DNA of 64,000 nt from Acinetobacter sp. YWS30-1 (GTDB taxonomy: Bacteria; Pseudomonadota; Gammaproteobacteria; Pseudomonadales; Moraxellaceae): NCBI RefSeq assembly GCF_033558715.1, contig NZ_CP114606.1, positions 1,550,001-1,614,000 on the forward strand. The letters are read 5' to 3'. The notes beneath the pieces were generated by a model. That model saw nothing but the letters and a program-made list of their open reading frames with translations. It made no database searches and had not been told where the DNA came from. The position numbers and the translations under genes were made by a program. Of the stretch, positions 17,364-27,646 are shown in pieces. The first letter of the stretch is position 1. Each line of letters begins with the position of its first letter.

Positions 17364-17397
17364 AAAAAATAGCCCATTCTAAGATGGGCTATTTTTT
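17364..17397. terminator. Strong bidirectional terminator between iclR and the YcaO gene
   Basis: A perfect 14-base stem (17364-17377 with 17384-17397, core atagcccat) and 6-base loop with A/T runs on both sides. It ends the converging transcripts. Confidence 0.9.
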
Positions 17398-17441
17398 TAA
17401 AGATTTAAAGACTAGCAAAGTCAGCTAATCATCTTCACTTA

Positions 17442-19640
17442 CTAAGCTGCTACAAACTTGGCACGCGCTGCATGCAGTTTCTTGTAGCTGTCAATTAAAC
17501 GTAGATGACGATCCAGACCTTCAAGCTGCATATTGGTTTCAGCTAAACCGTAGAAACGTACTGTGCCTTCTACTGAACCGAGGACTGCATCCATACGGGC
17601 ATCGCCAAACATACGACGGAAGTTGTGTTCATAGTCTTCCAGTTCCATTTCATCATCCAGAATGACTTCAAGCACTACATTCATGCACTGATAGAACAGG
17701 CCACGTTCAACCGTGTTGGTATTGTATTGCAGGAACTGCTCAACCAGATCTTTAGCTTCTTCAAATTGCTGTAACGCCAGATAGATCAGCAGTTTTAGTT
17801 CCAGAATGGTTAACTGACCCCATTCGGTATTTTCGTCAAATTCAATCCCGATCAGGGTACGGATCTCGGTGTAATCATCTTCATCTGCTTCTTCCAGACG
17901 TTCAACCAGAGCTTCCAGCTGTTCATCATCCAGACGATGCAGGTTCAGAATATCTTCACGATATAACAGCGCCTTGTTAGTATTGTCCCAAACCAGATCT
18001 TCCACCAGATAGATTTCTGAATAACCCGGTACCAGAATACGGCAGGCTGTTGCTCCCAGATGCGTATAAACCGCCATATATACTTCTTTATCCATATCTT
18101 GCAGGATGTTCAGCATGGCTTCAGCTTCTTCGGCATTGCTGTTTTGACCGTTATTGGTAAAGTCCCACTCCACGAATTCATAATCCGCTTTGCTGCTAAA
18201 GAAACGCCAAGACACGACACCACTTGAGTCAATAAAGTGCTCAACAAAGTTATTTGGCTCAGTGACTGCATTTGAACTGAAGGTTGGTTTTGGCAGATCA
18301 TTTAGGCCTTCAAAACTACGGCCTTGTAGCAGTTCAGTCAGACTGCGTTCTAGTGCTACTTCAAAGTTTGGATGTGCGCCAAATGAAGCGAATACCCCAC
18401 CAGTACGTGGGTTCATCAGGGTGACACACATGACTGGGAATTGACCGCCTAATGAGGCATCTTTGACCAGTACCGGGAAGCCCTGTTCTTCCAGACCTTT
18501 AATCCCTTCAACAATCTTTGGATATTTGGCTAGTACATGTTCTGGTACATCTGGCAGGGTCAATTCACCTTCCAAAATTTCACGTTTCACCGCACGTTCA
18601 AAGATTTCAGACAGACATTGTACTTGAGCTTCTGCCAATGTATTACCGGCACTCATACCATTACTCAGGTATAAGTTTTCAATCAGGTTCGATGGGAAAT
18701 ATACGGTTTCGCTGTCAGACTGACGCACAAATGGCAGTGAACAGATGCCGCGTGCTTTATTACCTGAGTTAGTGTCATATAAATGTGTACCCAGTAACTC
18801 ACCTTCCGGATCGTAAATTTCACGGGTGTAGTCATCTAAAACTTCAGCTGGCAATTCGCCATTTGGACCTGGCTGGAACCATTTTTCATCTGGATAATGA
18901 ACAAACTCGGCATTGGCCAGGTCTTCACCCCAGAACTGGTCGTTATAGAAGAAGTTACAGTTCAGACGTTCAATAAATTCACCCAGCGCCGATGCCAGTG
19001 CACTCTCTTTGGTCGAGCCTTTACCATTGGTAAAGCACATTGGTGACTGTGCATCACGGATATGCAGCGACCAGACATTCGGCACGATATTACGCCACGA
19101 AGCAATCTCGATCTTCATGCCCAGACCAGCCAGAATGCCAGACATATTGGCAATCGTTTCTTCCAGCGGCAGGTCCTTACCCGGAATCATGGTGCTCTGA
19201 CCAGAAGCCAAGTTTGGCATTAGCAAGGCCTGTGCATCAGCATCAATGCTTTCGACTTCTTCAATGACAAATTCAGGACCGGTCTGGATTACCTTTTTCA
19301 CAGTACAACGGTCGATTGAACGCAAAATGCCTTGGCGGTCTTTTTCAGAAATATCAGCTGGCAGTTCAACCTGAATTTTGAATATCTGTTTGTAACGGTT
19401 TTCCGGATCAACAATATTGTTTTGCGACAGACGAATATTATCGGTTGGGATATTACGTGCCAGACAGTAAACTTTTACGAAATACGCTGCACATAAAGCT
19501 GAAGATGCCAGAAAATAATCAAATGGGCCTGGCGCAGAACCATCACCTTTATAGCGGATCGGCTGATCGGCGATTACCGTGAAGTCATCGAACTTGGCTT
19601 CCTGACGAAGATTATCGAGATAATTGACCTTAATTTCCAT
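17442..19640 (-). CDS. OsmC domain / YcaO domain fusion protein
   Basis: A 732-residue two-domain protein. Residues 1 to about 145 are an OsmC/Ohr-like domain with two conserved cysteines (Cys50 in SSALCAAYF and Cys112 in DRCTVKKV), as in thiol-dependent peroxide reductases. From about 150 on it matches E. coli YcaO along its whole length, including the start MIPGKDLPLEETIA, FTNGKGSTKESALASALGEFIERL, SNGMSAGNTLAEAQVQ and the C-terminal helical repeat region. E. coli YcaO is linked to RimO-dependent methylthiolation of ribosomal protein S12; YcaO domains in general activate amides with ATP. The C-terminus lacks a PxPxP tail as found in azoline-forming YcaO. It appears monocistronic. Confidence 0.92.
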   Translation of the reverse strand: MEIKVNYLDNLRQEAKFDDFTVIADQPIRYKGDGSAPGPFDYFLASSALCAAYFVKVYCLARNIPTDNIRLSQNNIVDPENRYKQIFKIQVELPADISEKDRQGILRSIDRCTVKKVIQTGPEFVIEEVESIDADAQALLMPNLASGQSTMIPGKDLPLEETIANMSGILAGLGMKIEIASWRNIVPNVWSLHIRDAQSPMCFTNGKGSTKESALASALGEFIERLNCNFFYNDQFWGEDLANAEFVHYPDEKWFQPGPNGELPAEVLDDYTREIYDPEGELLGTHLYDTNSGNKARGICSLPFVRQSDSETVYFPSNLIENLYLSNGMSAGNTLAEAQVQCLSEIFERAVKREILEGELTLPDVPEHVLAKYPKIVEGIKGLEEQGFPVLVKDASLGGQFPVMCVTLMNPRTGGVFASFGAHPNFEVALERSLTELLQGRSFEGLNDLPKPTFSSNAVTEPNNFVEHFIDSSGVVSWRFFSSKADYEFVEWDFTNNGQNSNAEEAEAMLNILQDMDKEVYMAVYTHLGATACRILVPGYSEIYLVEDLVWDNTNKALLYREDILNLHRLDDEQLEALVERLEEADEDDYTEIRTLIGIEFDENTEWGQLTILELKLLIYLALQQFEEAKDLVEQFLQYNTNTVERGLFYQCMNVVLEVILDDEMELEDYEHNFRRMFGDARMDAVLGSVEGTVRFYGLAETNMQLEGLDRHLRLIDSYKKLHAARAKFVAA

Positions 19641-19995
19641 GTGGATACCTAAATATTCTTATGTGCCGCCACGGACAGATAAGATGCTAAATCTGAATAT
19701 ACAAGCCGAATCACGGAGGAGAATTTGACTCAAAAATAAAAATAACCCGGGTTAAACCTTCAACTAGTTAGTTTGAGGATTAGCTCGAGTAAGAATGGGC
19801 GCTATTATAGAATCATTTTATGAAATTGATAATGTTTGCTCGAATTTCCTGCAGATTTATCAAAATATCTGTTAATTAAATATTCAGGAAATCTGGCTTT
19901 AAGCCGGGAACAGGCTGTTTTTATTGATACTTGCTGTTCCCGACTGGATTTTATGGACTGCGAAATGCGTCTTTTAAATCAGATCAAGATCCAAC
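19641..19995. other. Intergenic region between the YcaO gene and the TorF-like porin
   Basis: 355 bases with no supportable gene. It holds the YcaO promoter and, downstream of the porin on the minus strand, an inverted repeat with perfect 9-base arms (cgggaacag at 19905-19913, complement at 19934-19942) enclosing 20 bases. This may stop the porin transcript but lacks a clear T-run. Confidence 0.45.
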
Positions 19996-20766
19996 TTAAA
20001 AGTCATAGCCAATACCAAACACAGCGAGATCGCGCTGTTTATCACCAAAACGGTCGTAACCACCGAAGATATAATCACCAGACAAGGTCAATTTCGGCGC
20101 AACTTCATAACTTAATCCAGCAGTTGCATAACGGAAAGCATGCTGTTTTGTGGTATTACCTAGCTCATTACCTTCATATTTACCTTCATCATTAAAATAA
20201 CCACCTGCTGCACCGACATGCGCACCAAGCTTGTTATTAATCTGATGGGTTAAATCCAGGGTATAAAAAGTATCACCTTGATTGGCATAGGCGACATCAT
20301 ATAAATAGGTCGATACACCCGCTGTGACGCTGGTCTTGTCATTCAGTGCACGACTTACATTCAAACCTAATTCATTTGAAGTGGTATGGCTGCCACCCGG
20401 ATAATAGTAGGTCGCATCCCAAAAATTCCAGTCGTAGTTTTCACTGCTATAGGTATAGCCCACGATAAAATCATGTTCGACTTTATCGCGACGATGTGAC
20501 TTCTTGCCTTCCAGTTCCGGATAGGAATAACCTAAGGTTGAGCCCCAGTAACCGACATAAAAATTACCATAAGCCAGATTCAGCGCCGCCTGTAAGGCAA
20601 CGTCATCATTTTCTGGCGCATTGGTCAGACCACGGGAGATGTATTTAGAAACTACACTGATGTTTCCACTGGTTTCAATTTTTTTTGCTTCTGCATCATC
20701 TGCAAAACAATAAACACTAGAAACAGCAGCACAGCCGAAAAGGACTATTTGTTTGAAAATTCTCAT
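19996..20766 (-). CDS. TorF family putative outer-membrane porin
   Basis: A 256-residue protein with a Sec signal peptide (about residues 1-22, cleavage after VYCFA) and a mature part of alternating polar and aromatic strands ending in IGYDF. A terminal aromatic is the outer-membrane beta-barrel insertion signal. Motifs such as NISVVSKYISRGLTN and GYWGSTLGYSYPELEG are those of the Gcw_chp/TorF family of small porins. Substrate unknown; in other bacteria members have been tied to ribavirin or folate-type solutes, but nothing here supports that. It lies downstream of the choline oxidation operon on the same strand, separated by a likely terminator. Confidence 0.88.
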   Translation of the reverse strand: MRIFKQIVLFGCAAVSSVYCFADDAEAKKIETSGNISVVSKYISRGLTNAPENDDVALQAALNLAYGNFYVGYWGSTLGYSYPELEGKKSHRRDKVEHDFIVGYTYSSENYDWNFWDATYYYPGGSHTTSNELGLNVSRALNDKTSVTAGVSTYLYDVAYANQGDTFYTLDLTHQINNKLGAHVGAAGGYFNDEGKYEGNELGNTTKQHAFRYATAGLSYEVAPKLTLSGDYIFGGYDRFGDKQRDLAVFGIGYDF

Positions 20767-20849
20767 AAAATATAAATTATATTAAGCAAAGAATGGATAA
20801 CACTGAAACCGATGACAGCCCTATCCAGCTTTGGGTAAAAATAAATTTC

Positions 20850-20887
20850 GCTATATTCCTTGATGTAATAAGCAACAGGAATATAGC
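20850..20887 (-). terminator. Stem-loop downstream of betA
   Basis: gctatattcc (20850-20859) and its perfect complement at 20878-20887 enclose 18 bases just beyond the betA stop. On the minus strand a T-rich stretch follows. Probable end of the betIBA transcript. Confidence 0.6.
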
Positions 20888-20893
20888 CATGAC

Positions 20894-22549
20894 TTAAGCG
20901 CGTGGGGCCCGGTAGAAAGGCGCTGTAGAAGCAGGTAATGCCTGCTTGCCACGGATATGATCTGCAAGCTTTTCAGCCATCATGATCGTGGTTGCATTGA
21001 GGTTGCCTGTAATAATAAGCGGCATAATTGAAGCATCGATGACACGTAGGCCTTGCATCTCATGCACACGCCCATAACCATCGACAACTGCCATATCATC
21101 CTCACCCATTTTACAGCTACAGGACGGATGATACGCTGTTTCTGCATGATTACGAACAAATTCATCAATTTCTGCATCAGTTTGCAGATTTTTGCCTGGA
21201 CTGATTTCCTCACCACGATAGGGATCCAGGGCGGGCTGATGCATAATTTCACGGGTAATACGGATAGCATCCCGGAATTCGCGCCAGTCCTGTTCAGTGC
21301 TCATATAGTTGAACAGAATGCTTGGATGTTCAAATGGATCTTTGGATTTCAGGCGAACCCGACCACGAGATGGTGAACGCATAGAACCGACATGGGCCTG
21401 GAAACCGTGCTCATGAATAGCATTGGTCCCATTATAGTTAATCGCCACTGGCAGGAAGTGGTATTGGATGTTTGGCCATTCAAACTCATCCGAAGAACGG
21501 ATAAAGCCACCAGCTTCAAACTGGTTGCTGGCACCAATGCCTTTGCCCAGGAATAACCATTCTGCGCCAATCATGGGCTGGTTATACCATTTCAATGCCG
21601 GATATAAACTGACCGGTTTTTTGCACTTATATTGTAAGTACATTTCCAGATGGTCTTGCAGGTTTTCACCCACACCCGGCAGATCCTGAACCACGGGAAT
21701 ATCCAGACTTTTTAATAACTCAGCCGGACCTACACCAGAGCGTTGCAGGATTTGTGGAGATGCAATTGCACCTGCACATAGTAGAACTTCACGATCCGCA
21801 AAGACCTGAATCGGCTGTAAGGTATTTTGACCTTCAAAATATTCTACGCCAATCGCCTGATTGCGATTAAACAGAATTCGGTTGGTCATGGCATGGGTAA
21901 TAATGGTGAGATTATCCCGGCCTTTGGCCATATCCAGATAACCACGTGCCGTACTGGAGCGACGACCTTGTGGTGTCACAGTACGATCCATTGGCCCGAA
22001 GCCTTCCTGTTGGTAGCCATTCAAGTCATCGGTACGTGGATAACCGGCTTGAACCCCAGCTTCCACCATGGCATGAAACAGCTCATTATTACCATTCTTA
22101 GGCGTTGCGACTGAAACCGGGCCTGAATCGCCATGATAGTCATTGCCGCCAATATCGCGGGTTTCAGCTTTTTTGTAATAGGGTAGACACTGCGCATAGT
22201 TCCAGTGTTCCAGACCTTTAAGGCTGGCCCACTGTTCCAGATCCATAGCATTACCACGGATATAGCACATGCCATTAATCAGTGAAGATCCGCCCAGACC
22301 TTTACCACGACCACATTCCATACGGCGATTGTTCATGTGGGGTTCTGGATCAGTCAGGTAGGCCCAGTTATAACGGCGTCCTTGTAAAGGATAAGCCAAA
22401 GCAGCCGGCATCTGGGTTCTAAAATCCAGACGATAGTCCGGACCACCTGCCTCAAGTAATAGCACTTTAGTATCTGGATCTTCAGTTAAACGCGCTGCCA
22501 GAACATTACCCGCAGAGCCCGCACCGATAATAATATAGTCGTAATTCAT
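20894..22549 (-). CDS. betA: Choline dehydrogenase BetA
   Basis: A 551-residue GMC-family flavoprotein that oxidises choline to betaine aldehyde. The N-terminal FAD motif [17 protein letters not shown], the GMC signature [14 protein letters not shown] and the active-site region [12 protein letters not shown] near the C-terminus are all present. Length is normal for BetA. The ATG at 22549 follows an AAGGGGGA ribosome-binding site, and the gene starts 10 bases after betB. It is the last gene of the betI-betB-betA operon, which makes the osmoprotectant glycine betaine from choline. Confidence 0.96.
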   Translation of the reverse strand: MNYDYIIIGAGSAGNVLAARLTEDPDTKVLLLEAGGPDYRLDFRTQMPAALAYPLQGRRYNWAYLTDPEPHMNNRRMECGRGKGLGGSSLINGMCYIRGNAMDLEQWASLKGLEHWNYAQCLPYYKKAETRDIGGNDYHGDSGPVSVATPKNGNNELFHAMVEAGVQAGYPRTDDLNGYQQEGFGPMDRTVTPQGRRSSTARGYLDMAKGRDNLTIITHAMTNRILFNRNQAIGVEYFEGQNTLQPIQVFADREVLLCAGAIASPQILQRSGVGPAELLKSLDIPVVQDLPGVGENLQDHLEMYLQYKCKKPVSLYPALKWYNQPMIGAEWLFLGKGIGASNQFEAGGFIRSSDEFEWPNIQYHFLPVAINYNGTNAIHEHGFQAHVGSMRSPSRGRVRLKSKDPFEHPSILFNYMSTEQDWREFRDAIRITREIMHQPALDPYRGEEISPGKNLQTDAEIDEFVRNHAETAYHPSCSCKMGEDDMAVVDGYGRVHEMQGLRVIDASIMPLIITGNLNATTIMMAEKLADHIRGKQALPASTAPFYRAPRA

Positions 22550-22559
22550 CAAATCCCCC

Positions 22560-24035
22560 TTATGCGCTAAATACAGACTGGAAAGGACTGAGTTCGACCT
22601 GAACCGATTTGGTCTGGGTGTAGTGCTGCAAAGTGACTAGACCATTTTCACGTCCGACACCGGAATGCTTATAGCCACCGACCGGCATTTCTGCAGGTGA
22701 TTCACCCCAGGTATTGATCCAGCAGATACCTGCTTCTACCTGATGAATAATTCGGTGTGCACGGGCCAAGTCTGGTGTGACGACACCTGCAGCCAGACCA
22801 TAATCAGTATCATTGGCACGACGAATGGCTTCTTGCTCGGTGTCATAACTCAGGATGCTCATGACTGGACCGAAGATTTCTTCACGCACAATGGTCATGT
22901 CATCACGGCAGTCGGTAAATACGGTCGGCAGGACATAAGCCCCCTGGGCAAATTGTTCATCCTCAGCACGGCCGCCACCACATAGTAGGCGTGCCCCTTC
23001 TATCTTGCCTTTTTCGATATAGCCCAGCACTTTTTCCATATGCTCAAAGCTGGAAACCGGGCCGAAATTGGTTTCAGGATCGAGAGGATCACCCATACGG
23101 ATATGTTCAACACGCTGCAAAATCTTTTCTTCAAATGCTGCTTTCAATGCCAAAGGTACAAAAACACGAGTACCGTTGGTACAGACCTGACCAGAGCTAT
23201 AGAAGTTGGCCATCATGGCAATATCAGCCGCTAGATCCAGATCGGCATCTTCACAGATAATCAGCGGAGACTTACCGCCCAGCTCCATAGTGACTTCTTT
23301 CAAACTAGAATTGGCAGCTTGCGCCATGACCTTTTTGCCGGTAGAAACACCACCAGTGAACGATACTTTGGCAATATCAGGATGCGAAGTCAGATAACCA
23401 CCAATTTCACCACTACCAGTCACCACATTAAAGACACCATGCGGTACACCAGCTTCAGTATAAATTTCTGCCAGTTTCAGCGCAGTTAAAGGCGTAACTT
23501 CACTGGCTTTGAAAATCATGGCATTGCCTGCAGCGAGTGCCGGTGCAGATTTCCACAATGCGATCTGAATCGGATAATTCCATGCGCCAATTCCAGCGAC
23601 AACACCCAAAGGTTCACGGCGAGTATAGACAAAGGAACTGCTTCTCAGCGGGATTTGCTGGCCTTCAAGAACCGGTAGAATCCCCGTATAATATTCGAGT
23701 ACATCTGCACCTGTCGTAATATCAACAGTCGATGTTTCACTAAAGGCTTTACCGCTGTCCAGACTTTCTAATTTTGCCAGCTCATCGTTGCGCTCGCGTA
23801 AAATGGCCACTGCCTTGTTCAAGATGCGCGAACGTTGAATCGCGGTCATTTCTGCCCAGACTTTTTGCCCTTGTTGTGCAGATTCAACCGCACGATCGAT
23901 ATCATTTTTTGAACAGACCTGCACTTCAGCCAGGACTTCGCCTGTTGCAGGGTTAATAGTTTGAAACGTGCTATTGGACGTTGCATCGACATATTGTCCA
24001 TGGATATAAGGACGTTGCAGTTTGAATGTTGTCAA
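22560..24035 (-). CDS. betB: Betaine-aldehyde dehydrogenase BetB (TTG start)
   Basis: A 491-residue NAD(P)-dependent aldehyde dehydrogenase that converts betaine aldehyde to glycine betaine. The catalytic Glu is in [11 protein letters not shown], the catalytic Cys in [13 protein letters not shown], and [10 protein letters not shown] is the conserved C-terminal motif. No ATG exists near the expected N-terminus: the reading frame opens with TTG at 24035, backed by GAGGGA 8 bases ahead, and the first residues [12 protein letters not shown] align with other BetB proteins. It lies 21 bases after betI and 10 before betA in one operon. A TTG start may tune its expression. Confidence 0.95.
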   Translation of the reverse strand: MTTFKLQRPYIHGQYVDATSNSTFQTINPATGEVLAEVQVCSKNDIDRAVESAQQGQKVWAEMTAIQRSRILNKAVAILRERNDELAKLESLDSGKAFSETSTVDITTGADVLEYYTGILPVLEGQQIPLRSSSFVYTRREPLGVVAGIGAWNYPIQIALWKSAPALAAGNAMIFKASEVTPLTALKLAEIYTEAGVPHGVFNVVTGSGEIGGYLTSHPDIAKVSFTGGVSTGKKVMAQAANSSLKEVTMELGGKSPLIICEDADLDLAADIAMMANFYSSGQVCTNGTRVFVPLALKAAFEEKILQRVEHIRMGDPLDPETNFGPVSSFEHMEKVLGYIEKGKIEGARLLCGGGRAEDEQFAQGAYVLPTVFTDCRDDMTIVREEIFGPVMSILSYDTEQEAIRRANDTDYGLAAGVVTPDLARAHRIIHQVEAGICWINTWGESPAEMPVGGYKHSGVGRENGLVTLQHYTQTKSVQVELSPFQSVFSA

Positions 24036-24056
24036 TGGAATTCCCTCGCAGATTGG

Positions 24057-24635
24057 TTATTTGAGTTGTTGCCGGATATATTCACTACACAGTTCAATCG
24101 GCAGTTCTGGATCAATTTCGCCACTTACTAAAGCACCTCTTAGCCAGAATCCATCAATGAGTGCAGCCAGACCTTGTGCTGCCTTCTCAGCTTGATCCTT
24201 ACTCAGCTTTTTCATGAATTCATATTTAAGATTGGAATGTAAGCGGTAATGGTTTATTTGCTGTAAACGATGTAAATCGGGCTGATGCAGACTGCTGGCC
24301 CAAAAAGCCAACCACACCTTCATGGCCGCTTTATCCGTTTGTGGAGCAGTAAAATTGCCACGCACAATCGCCAGTAAGCGTTGTTCAGGAGCGTCATTCA
24401 CCTGTGACTTGATTTCAGCAACAGATTTACCCAATTGCTGCAATAAGTAACGCATTGTGGCTTCAATTAACCCATTTTTACCTTGAAAATAATGACTTAT
24501 GATGCCGGTTGAGACACCTGCCCTCTGAGCAATCTGACTAATTGAAGCTTCTGCAAAACCTAGCTCATTCACTGCAGCTAAGGTGGCATCGATCAGTTGC
24601 TGACGACGGATCGGTTGCATACCAACTTTTGGCAT
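24057..24635 (-). CDS. betI: HTH-type transcriptional repressor BetI
   Basis: A 192-residue TetR-family repressor that starts [19 protein letters not shown], practically the canonical BetI N-terminus. The helix-turn-helix [21 protein letters not shown] lies at about residues 28-48. BetI blocks the bet genes until choline binds. It is first in the betIBA operon, divergent from betT. A perfect palindromic BetI-type operator lies in the intergenic region. C-terminal ligand-binding helices are intact. Confidence 0.96.
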   Translation of the reverse strand: MPKVGMQPIRRQQLIDATLAAVNELGFAEASISQIAQRAGVSTGIISHYFQGKNGLIEATMRYLLQQLGKSVAEIKSQVNDAPEQRLLAIVRGNFTAPQTDKAAMKVWLAFWASSLHQPDLHRLQQINHYRLHSNLKYEFMKKLSKDQAEKAAQGLAALIDGFWLRGALVSGEIDPELPIELCSEYIRQQLK

Positions 24636-24723
24636 AGGACTAACCTGAATAACGGATGTAACAATAAAAAATCACTCTGCTAAAGCAAATAGCTGAATAA
24701 TGTAACAATTCATAAACGCTTTT

Positions 24724-24743
24724 TTAATTGAACGTTCAATTAA
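24724..24743. promoter_or_regulatory. BetI operator between betI and betT
   Basis: ttaattgaacgttcaattaa is a perfect 20-base palindrome midway between the divergent betIBA and betT starts. Its ATTGAACGTTCAAT core agrees with the known E. coli BetI site (ATTGAACGTCCAAT). One dimer-pair site here could repress both transcripts. Confidence 0.85.
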
Positions 24744-24906
24744 TAAAAATTATAGTGCCAGCTCACCCTTGATGTACAGCGCAGTTTGTTTTGGATTTGC
24801 AAAAGTTTGTAATTCACGAAAAAAAGGAAGCTTTAGGGCCAGTTTTTGCTTTTAAATCACACTGCACTGTAGATCATCCGGCAACAAAAACGATGGTCAG
24901 AGATTT

Positions 24907-26943
24907 ATGCAAAAGAAAAACGAAGAGGTGCAAGATAGTCTGAATAAGGTAGTCTTTTATTGTTCGGCGACGCTTATTCTGCTGTTTTCTATCATCACGA
25001 TTTTATTTAATGAACAAGCCAATCTAGTCATTATTAATATTTTAAACTGGGTCAGTAGTACCTTTAGCTGGTATTACCTGCTGGCGGCAACGCTGTATCT
25101 GGTCTTTATTGTCTTTATCGCCTGCTCACGTTATGGCGAAATCAAGCTTGGACCGAAACATTCTAAACCCGAATTCAGCCTGCTGAGCTGGTCGGCCATG
25201 CTGTTCTCAGCCGGAATCGGGATTGACTTGATGTTCTTCTCGGTCGCTGAACCCCTGTCGCATTATATGAGTCCACCAGTCGGTGAAGCTGAAACCTTTG
25301 AAGCCGCACGTCAGTCCATGGTCTGGACCCTGTTTCACTATGGTCTGACCGGCTGGAGCATGTATGCGCTGATTGGGGTTGCATTGGGATATTTCAGTTA
25401 TCGCTATAATTTACCGCTAACTATTCGCTCTGCGCTTTATCCTATTTTTGGAAAAAGAATTAATGGCCCGATTGGCCATACAGTAGATACCGCTGCAGTA
25501 CTCGGTACGATTTTTGGTATTGCCACAACCTGCGGTATTGGTGTGGTTCAGCTGAACTACGGTCTGCATGTCCTGTTTGGCTTGCCGGAAAATATCTGGA
25601 TTCAAACTGCATTAATTGGTGTTGCAGTTATTATTACCATTATTTCGGTCACTGCGGGTGTCAATAAAGGTATCCGGGTTCTTTCTGAAATTAATATCTA
25701 TGTATCAATCGGGTTACTGCTCTTTATTCTCTTTATGGGAAATACCGAGTTTTTATTAGCGGCTCTAATTCAGAATTTTGGTGATTATCTCAGCCAGTTC
25801 CCGAAACTCTCTTTAAGCAGTTTCCCTTTTGAGCAGCCTAAAGAATGGATGAACAGCTGGACCCTGTTCTTCTGGGCATGGTGGATTGCCTGGTCGCCGT
25901 TTGTAGGTCTGTTCCTGGCACGTATTTCTCGTGGTCGTACCATTCGTGAATTTGTCACCGGGACTTTAGTTATTCCTCTGTTATTTACCCTCACGTGGTT
26001 GTCTATTTTCGGTAACAGTGCTTTATACAGCGTGATTTTTGATGGTAATACTCAGCTTGCGACAACTGTTTTAGAAAATCCGGCACATGGTTTTTATGAC
26101 CTGCTGGCACAATATCCAGGTTTCACATTTCTCGCAGGTGTCGCCACCATTACAGGTTTGCTGTTCTATGTGACTTCAGCGGATTCAGGGGCATTGGTAT
26201 TGGGGAACTTCACTACTAAATTCACTAATATTGAGCATGATTCACCACGCTGGCTCAGTGTGTTCTGGGCGATTGCGATCGGTTTGCTGACTTTGGCAAT
26301 GCTCATGGCGAATGGCGTGACTGCATTACAGAACACTACCATTATTATGGGGCTGCCTTTTAGTTTCGTGATTTTCTTTGTGATGGCCGGTTTGTATAAA
26401 TCCTTGCGGCTTGAGGATTTCCGTCAGGCCAGTACCAGTCTGAATGCTGCACCAGTCGTCGGTAATGTTGACATCTTTAACTGGAAGAAACGTCTGAGCC
26501 GGGTGATGTTGCATCCAAGCCTTTCACAGACTCGCGCCATGCTGGATGACGTCTGCAAGCCGGCCATTGAGGCAGTTGCGACTGAGTTAACCGATAAGGG
26601 TATTCAAGTGAATATTCAGGAAAAACCGCTTGAGGAAGAACCTGAACTGTATCATCTGGATCTCACCATTCAGCTGGATGAAGAAGAAAACTTTGTCTAT
26701 CAAATCTGGCCAGTACGTTATGCCACACCGAACTTTAGTTCACGGGGTAAACGGACTAAACGCTATTACTATCGTCTGGAAAGTTACCTGTTTGAAGGAT
26801 CTCAGGGCAATGATCTGGTCGGTTATAGCAAGGAACAAGTCATTAACGACATTCTAGATAAATATGAACGTCATATGATGTATCTGCACATCAACCGGAT
26901 CAGTCCGGGTAAACGTCCACTTTTCCCGGATCGTGAAATCTAA
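24907..26943 (+). CDS. betT: BCCT family choline transporter BetT
   Basis: A 678-residue betaine/choline/carnitine transporter with twelve predicted helices and the BCCT signature FFWAWWIAWSPFVGLFLARISRG (split here at about residues 318-341), whose Trp residues line the substrate site. The long C-terminal cytosolic part (about 510-678) matches E. coli BetT (677 aa), where it senses osmotic stress; short-tailed paralogues lack it. It imports choline for BetA/BetB. It is divergent from betIBA over the BetI operator and followed after 25 bases by a MarC-family gene, probably in one transcript. Confidence 0.94.
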   Translation: MQKKNEEVQDSLNKVVFYCSATLILLFSIITILFNEQANLVIINILNWVSSTFSWYYLLAATLYLVFIVFIACSRYGEIKLGPKHSKPEFSLLSWSAMLFSAGIGIDLMFFSVAEPLSHYMSPPVGEAETFEAARQSMVWTLFHYGLTGWSMYALIGVALGYFSYRYNLPLTIRSALYPIFGKRINGPIGHTVDTAAVLGTIFGIATTCGIGVVQLNYGLHVLFGLPENIWIQTALIGVAVIITIISVTAGVNKGIRVLSEINIYVSIGLLLFILFMGNTEFLLAALIQNFGDYLSQFPKLSLSSFPFEQPKEWMNSWTLFFWAWWIAWSPFVGLFLARISRGRTIREFVTGTLVIPLLFTLTWLSIFGNSALYSVIFDGNTQLATTVLENPAHGFYDLLAQYPGFTFLAGVATITGLLFYVTSADSGALVLGNFTTKFTNIEHDSPRWLSVFWAIAIGLLTLAMLMANGVTALQNTTIIMGLPFSFVIFFVMAGLYKSLRLEDFRQASTSLNAAPVVGNVDIFNWKKRLSRVMLHPSLSQTRAMLDDVCKPAIEAVATELTDKGIQVNIQEKPLEEEPELYHLDLTIQLDEEENFVYQIWPVRYATPNFSSRGKRTKRYYYRLESYLFEGSQGNDLVGYSKEQVINDILDKYERHMMYLHINRISPGKRPLFPDREI

Positions 26944-26968
26944 GATCACTCAACTACGGAAGGATTGA

Positions 26969-27580
26969 ATGATGTCAGCAAGTTTAAATGCCTTTGCCCT
27001 GTTTTTTTCGTTACTCAATCCATTTTTGATGAGTATCTATATGCTCGGAATTATTCGTAATTCCGAAGCAAAGGTCTTCAATATGGCATTGATTCAGGGC
27101 AGCCTGATCAGCTTTATTGTTTTCATCATTTTTGCGAAAACAGGTGAAGCCTTCTTCAATGAAGTGCTACATGCTCGCTTTGAATCCTTCCAGATTTTTG
27201 GTGGTCTGATTTTTCTGGTGATTGGTTATCGCTATGTCTTTGAAGGTGCGGATACCATTGGGGTGATGCGGGGTGCGCCGAATCATCTGGCGGGTACGAT
27301 TGCCATGCCTTTTATGATTGGCCCCGGTACCATTTCAGCTTCAGTTATTACTGGTGTACAGCTCAGTTTAATGCAGACTATTCTGGTGATCTTTTTCACT
27401 TTATTTTTAACCTGCAGCTTACTGATCCTGATGAAATATCTGCATGATCATATGCAACACAAATATTCCAATTATATTGACCTTTATGTCGATATTGTTG
27501 GTCGTGTCGCAGCACTTTTAATCGGTACCATTGCCATTGATATGATTGTGACAGGTGTCAGTGGAATTCTGGAAGGCTAG
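26969..27580 (+). CDS. MarC family integral membrane protein
   Basis: A 203-residue protein with about six membrane helices of the MarC (UPF0056, formerly NAAT) family. Recognisable features are LLNPFLMSIYMLGI near the N-terminus and AMPFMIGPGTISASVI in the second half, the repeated NP/GPG motif of this fold. The family has no confirmed substrate; MarC itself was once thought linked to multiple antibiotic resistance, which was not borne out. It starts 25 bases after betT behind a GGAAGGAT site and shares its terminator, so it is probably co-induced by choline. A role in osmotic adaptation would be inference only. Confidence 0.86.
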   Translation: MMSASLNAFALFFSLLNPFLMSIYMLGIIRNSEAKVFNMALIQGSLISFIVFIIFAKTGEAFFNEVLHARFESFQIFGGLIFLVIGYRYVFEGADTIGVMRGAPNHLAGTIAMPFMIGPGTISASVITGVQLSLMQTILVIFFTLFLTCSLLILMKYLHDHMQHKYSNYIDLYVDIVGRVAALLIGTIAIDMIVTGVSGILEG

Positions 27581-27601
27581 TTTTATACAAGCTGACAGGA
27601 T

Positions 27602-27632
27602 AAAAAAAGCGGGTAAAATGCCCGCTTTTTTT
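27602..27632. terminator. Bidirectional terminator after the betT-marC unit
   Basis: A perfect 12-base stem (aaaaaaagcggg at 27602-27613, complement at 27621-27632) with a 7-base loop, 21 bases past the MarC-family stop and before the converging TonB receptor gene. Confidence 0.92.
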
Positions 27633-27646
27633 ATGAAGTGATGATT

